From: JASFRI01 sp050115015 | GTDB taxonomy: Bacteria > Acidobacteriota > Polarisedimenticolia > CBDVAL01 | Reading direction: 5' to 3' | Length of the DNA stretch: 17,414 nucleotides | Assembly: GCA_050115015.1 (NCBI GenBank) | Contig: JASFRI010000042.1 | Coordinates: 1 to 17,414, forward strand | Part shown: positions 14,838 through 17,414 of the stretch, one piece after another | How the letters are laid out: each line of letters begins with the position of its first letter | Position numbering within the stretch: position 1 is the first letter of the stretch | Translations under genes and position numbers: made by a program | Notes under the pieces: generated by a model | Database searches by the model: none | Told to the model about the DNA's origin: nothing | What the model saw: the letters and a program-made list of their open reading frames with translations, nothing else

Positions 14838-15701
14838 TCAACCGGGGCTGCGGAGCCGGGGGATCATCGCGGGGAGGTTCTCGGACCCGGGGTGCCGCTC
14901 CCGCATGCGGCGGTCCTTCCACGGGATGCTCACGCCGAGGAACAGCGCCGTGATCGCGAGGGGGCCCGCGACGGCGGGCCACCAGGCGGGCTCCGTGGCG
15001 ACCCCCGAGAGAAAGAGGCCCCACCAGAACAGGATCTCCCCTAGGTAGTTCGGGTGCCGGCAGCGGCCCCAGAGACCGGATCGCAGGGCCCCCCGACGCC
15101 CCGAAGCTCTCCATCTCCAGAGCTGGCGGTCCGCGGACGTCTCCAGCGTGACGGCGGCCGCCGTGAACGACAGGCCGGCGAGCGTGGCCCATCCTCCCCG
15201 CGCCGGCGGATCGGTGAGGAGCGGGTAGAGCGGCAGGCAGCCCGCGAACACCAGGAGGGTCGGGACCAGGTGGATCCCCGCGAGGCTCACCGGCCAGTAG
15301 AACCGGCCGTACCGCTCCCGCATCTGGACATACCGCCAGTCCTCATCGGTGAGGCCGTTCCAGCGGCGCACCCAGTTCCACGTGAGCCGCAGCCCCCACC
15401 AGGCCACCAGGGCAAGCGCCGCCAGGGCCGGCAGTTCGAACCTCGCCCCGGTCTGCAGCCACCAGTAGCCGACGAGGACGATGGGCGCGAGACTCCAGTA
15501 GGGATCGTAGACGCTGGAGTTCGACAGGGCCGCACTGAACGCGAACACGACCAGGGTGGCGGCAACGTCCGCCAGAAGCCCGACGAGAACCGGATGTCTC
15601 CCCGGCAGGAGGAGGCCGACCGCCCAGGCGCCCAGTCCGCCCGCCGCATACGCCAGGGCCACCCACGCGAGGGAAACGCCCCGGGATGCCGCCCGCCTCA
15701 A
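14838..15701 (-). CDS. DUF1295-family membrane protein (steroid-reductase/ICMT-like fold)
   Basis: 287 residues from a TTG start, or 274 from a GTG at 15662. Multi-pass inner-membrane protein. Hallmarks are SNSSVYDPYWSLAP near the end of helix 2, the charged LTWNWVRRWNGLTDEDWRY loop with the following RYGRFYWP, and GRCRHPNYLGEILFWWGLFL near the C-terminus. The last is the NADPH/SAM-binding-type motif shared by DUF1295, 3-oxo-5-alpha-steroid 4-dehydrogenase and isoprenylcysteine methyltransferase proteins. The end, WKDRRMRERHPG, also fits the family. Activity and substrate are unknown; reduction or methylation of a lipid is the usual guess. The TTG overlaps the upstream PD40 gene's TGA (TTGA), the same type of junction as the ATGA overlaps in the arn operon, which favours it. 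No Shine-Dalgarno is clear for either start. It lies 70 bp upstream of arnT on the same strand. Confidence 0.82.
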   Translation of the reverse strand: MRRAASRGVSLAWVALAYAAGGLGAWAVGLLLPGRHPVLVGLLADVAATLVVFAFSAALSNSSVYDPYWSLAPIVLVGYWWLQTGARFELPALAALALVAWWGLRLTWNWVRRWNGLTDEDWRYVQMRERYGRFYWPVSLAGIHLVPTLLVFAGCLPLYPLLTDPPARGGWATLAGLSFTAAAVTLETSADRQLWRWRASGRRGALRSGLWGRCRHPNYLGEILFWWGLFLSGVATEPAWWPAVAGPLAITALFLGVSIPWKDRRMRERHPGSENLPAMIPRLRSPG

Positions 15702-17414
15702 GGCACGAGGTCCCGGGACCAGTGGACCACGAGGGTCAGCGGATCCCGGAGCCCGACGCGGACCGCTCGGTTCACGAGGAACCGCTGTCCGTCGATCGTG
15801 TCGAACTGGGTGGAGGCGTGCTCCTTGATGTCCACCCGGAAGAGCGGCTGCGGCACGCCGAACTCCGGCTCCGCGTCGCTTCCGGCGGGCGGCAGCCGGA
15901 CCTCCACCGCCTCGATCTCCTTCTCCGGGGAGAGGTAGAACAGCTCGCCGCCGTCCTTGCGCCAGACCGGCATCCATCCGCCGCCGGCGGACACCATCCA
16001 GCGCCCGGGGGTGGGATCCGGGAAGGGCTGGACGTAGACCTCCCGCTCGCCGGACTCCTCGGACACGAAGGCCACGTAGCGCCCGTCCGGCGAGAAGGTG
16101 CCGGACCACTCCGCAAAAGAGGTGGCCTGGTAGGGGACGAACGTGCCGTCGTCCAGGGAGTAGGCCCAGATGTCGACGCTGTCCCCCTCGCGGTCGATCA
16201 GCAACGTCTTCCCGTGCCACGAGACCGGGTTGAGGTTCGCCTCCGGATCGCCGAGGAGCCGCTCGGGCTCGCCACCCCGGAGCGACCGCGCGTAGATCTC
16301 CGCGAAGCCGCCCCCCTTCATGGAGAAGAAGGCGATGCGGCGGCCGTCGGGGGACCAAGCGGGCTGCGAGTCGTCCTCGGGGAAGACGCTGAATCGCGTC
16401 CCGGTGTTCCGCGCCACGTCCAGGACCCAGATGTCCCCCTGGTTCGTCTGGCCGCTGATGTCCAGGGCCACCAGCTTCCCGTCGGGGGACAGGTCCGGCG
16501 AATAGAGACTGCCGGGCTCTCCGAGAGTGCCGAGCTCCTGCCCGTCCCGGCTCATCCAGACCAGCTGATCCCCTCCCACCGCCTTCCCCTCCTGGTAGAG
16601 GAGGATGCCGTTCGCCGAGGCCGCGAACACGCCGTACCCGTTGCGGGGATCGAATCGCACCCGCGGCGCCACCGGAAACGGTTCCCTCTCGAGGCTCAGG
16701 GTCCCGGCGTCGAATCGCCGTGCCCGCAGGTTCCCCTCGTGCCACCAGACGAGGAACCCGGGGGGCACGTACACGGCGTTCGAGTTGGAGGGGAACAGGA
16801 CCCGGGAGACCGAGCCGTCCAGCGCCCCGAGGCGGAGCTCCCCCATCTCCTGGTCCGCGGCGTAGGTCCGGACCAGGTAGACGAAGTGCCGGCCGTCCGG
16901 CAGGAAACAGGGCCAGCCGTGGTAGTCGACCCCCAGGGCCTCCGGGACGGTGACCGGCTCCGGCGTGCCCCCGGTCTCCGGGATGCGGTGGATCCCCTGG
17001 CTCCAGGCGGTCCGCATGAGGATGTCCCCGCCGGTCCCCCAGGAGCCGCCCCGGGTGAGGTCCTCGACGGGTGCGAGGTTCTCCACGAGCCCCGTCTCGA
17101 TGTCGATTTTCTTCAGCAGGCGGCCGGCGTAGAACGCGAGCTGCCGTCCGTCGGGGGAGAAGAACAGGGAGCGGGCCCCCTCCGTCCCCTCCAGGGGGCG
17201 CGACTCGTCCCGCGAGAGGGAGCGGATCCAGATCCGGGAGCTGCCGTCCTCCCGGCGGCCAATGAAGGCCAGGTCTGTCCCATCCGGTGATAGCGCCAGC
17301 CCTCCCGAGGTCATGTCGAAGCCCACCCCCTCCGGTGGAACGATGGATGCCTCGATCCGCGTCGGTTCCGGACCGCGGCGCACTACCGCGACGTACGCGA
17401 TCCACGCGGCGGCG
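15698..17414 (-). CDS. PD40 beta-propeller protein, C-terminal part (probable Ser/Thr kinase sensor half)
   Basis: 571 residues are visible and the 5' end is beyond the window edge. The visible N-terminus is a hydrophobic stretch (AAAWIAYVAVV) followed by RRGPEP, probably a membrane helix, with the rest outside the cytoplasm. The remainder is a TolB/PD40 propeller with at least five SPDG repeats: LALSPDGTDLAFIG, FFSPDGRQLAFYAG, DLSPDGKLVALD, AWSPDGRRIAFFS, FSPDGRYVAFVSE. The tail (FLVNRAV ... DPLTLVVHWSRDL) resembles the ends of transmembrane Ser/Thr kinases with PD40 sensor domains that are abundant in Acidobacteriota. A kinase domain upstream is therefore expected but not seen. The GTG at 17381-17383 is inside the hydrophobic stretch and unlikely to be the start. 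It is coupled to the DUF1295 gene by a 4-nt overlap. A free-standing TolB-like protein is the alternative. Confidence 0.85.
   Translation of the reverse strand, partial: AAAWIAYVAVVRRGPEPTRIEASIVPPEGVGFDMTSGGLALSPDGTDLAFIGRREDGSSRIWIRSLSRDESRPLEGTEGARSLFFSPDGRQLAFYAGRLLKKIDIETGLVENLAPVEDLTRGGSWGTGGDILMRTAWSQGIHRIPETGGTPEPVTVPEALGVDYHGWPCFLPDGRHFVYLVRTYAADQEMGELRLGALDGSVSRVLFPSNSNAVYVPPGFLVWWHEGNLRARRFDAGTLSLEREPFPVAPRVRFDPRNGYGVFAASANGILLYQEGKAVGGDQLVWMSRDGQELGTLGEPGSLYSPDLSPDGKLVALDISGQTNQGDIWVLDVARNTGTRFSVFPEDDSQPAWSPDGRRIAFFSMKGGGFAEIYARSLRGGEPERLLGDPEANLNPVSWHGKTLLIDREGDSVDIWAYSLDDGTFVPYQATSFAEWSGTFSPDGRYVAFVSEESGEREVYVQPFPDPTPGRWMVSAGGGWMPVWRKDGGELFYLSPEKEIEAVEVRLPPAGSDAEPEFGVPQPLFRVDIKEHASTQFDTIDGQRFLVNRAVRVGLRDPLTLVVHWSRDLVP

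Noticed and set aside
15702..17405. Minus-strand frame open upstream of the DUF1295 gene, giving an 855-residue candidate
   Set aside because: It overlaps the PD40 propeller gene in another frame. The propeller frame has clear SPDG repeats, while this one is Arg/Gly/Pro-rich without motifs.
1..17414. tRNA, rRNA, CRISPR, insertion sequence or toxin-antitoxin features
   Set aside because: No transposase-like protein, terminal inverted repeats, regularly spaced repeats or recognisable RNA gene was seen on either strand. Structured small RNAs cannot be excluded by eye.

Overview
This is a very GC-rich bacterial chromosomal window. It is densely coded, with short intergenic gaps, and I see no tRNA, rRNA, CRISPR array or insertion sequence. 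The host looks Gram-negative because the centre is a lipid A aminoarabinose (Ara4N) modification cassette. The PD40/TolB-like propeller behind a membrane anchor at the right edge, whose tail resembles Ser/Thr kinase sensor halves, together with the PQQ-type propeller, CPBP protease and FDFW-motif secreted protein, suggests Acidobacteriota or a similar high-GC phylum. That placement is inference from gene style, not proof.

Left part (1-5443). A secreted PQQ-type beta-propeller protein (+) faces a minus-strand run of three genes: a CPBP membrane protease, a thioredoxin-TPR protein (YbbN/CnoX-like) and an unrecognised secreted protein. Divergent from the CPBP gene is a plus-strand pair, a small secreted DUF1579-like protein abutting a SAM-dependent methyltransferase.

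Centre (5459-14767). The plus-strand operon arnB-arnC-arnA-arnD encodes the 4-aminotransferase, the undecaprenyl-phosphate transferase, the bifunctional formyltransferase/decarboxylase and the deformylase that build undecaprenyl-phosphate-Ara4N. It is bracketed by two ArnT-type (GT39) transferase genes on the minus strand. The right-hand one (13115-14767) is 550 codons long and keeps the catalytic Asp/Glu pair, so it is the likely true ArnT. The left-hand one (6100-7788) has Glu where the catalytic Asp is expected and is coupled by a 1-nt overlap to a PAP2-family phosphatase. The two left-hand genes and arnB diverge from a 201-bp spacer that holds a good sigma-70-like promoter pointing at arnB. 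The flippase subunits arnE/arnF and the UDP-glucose dehydrogenase gene (ugd) are not in the window.

Right part (14838-17414, minus). A DUF1295-type membrane protein follows, with a 4-nt overlap (TTGA), a PD40 propeller protein that is cut by the window edge and is probably the sensor half of a transmembrane Ser/Thr kinase.

Working model: ArnA, ArnB, ArnC and ArnD make the lipid-linked sugar on the cytoplasmic side, an unidentified flippase turns it over, and the right-hand ArnT attaches it to lipid A. The left-hand GT39 plus PAP2 pair may be a second, partly independent envelope modification or carrier-recycling branch.
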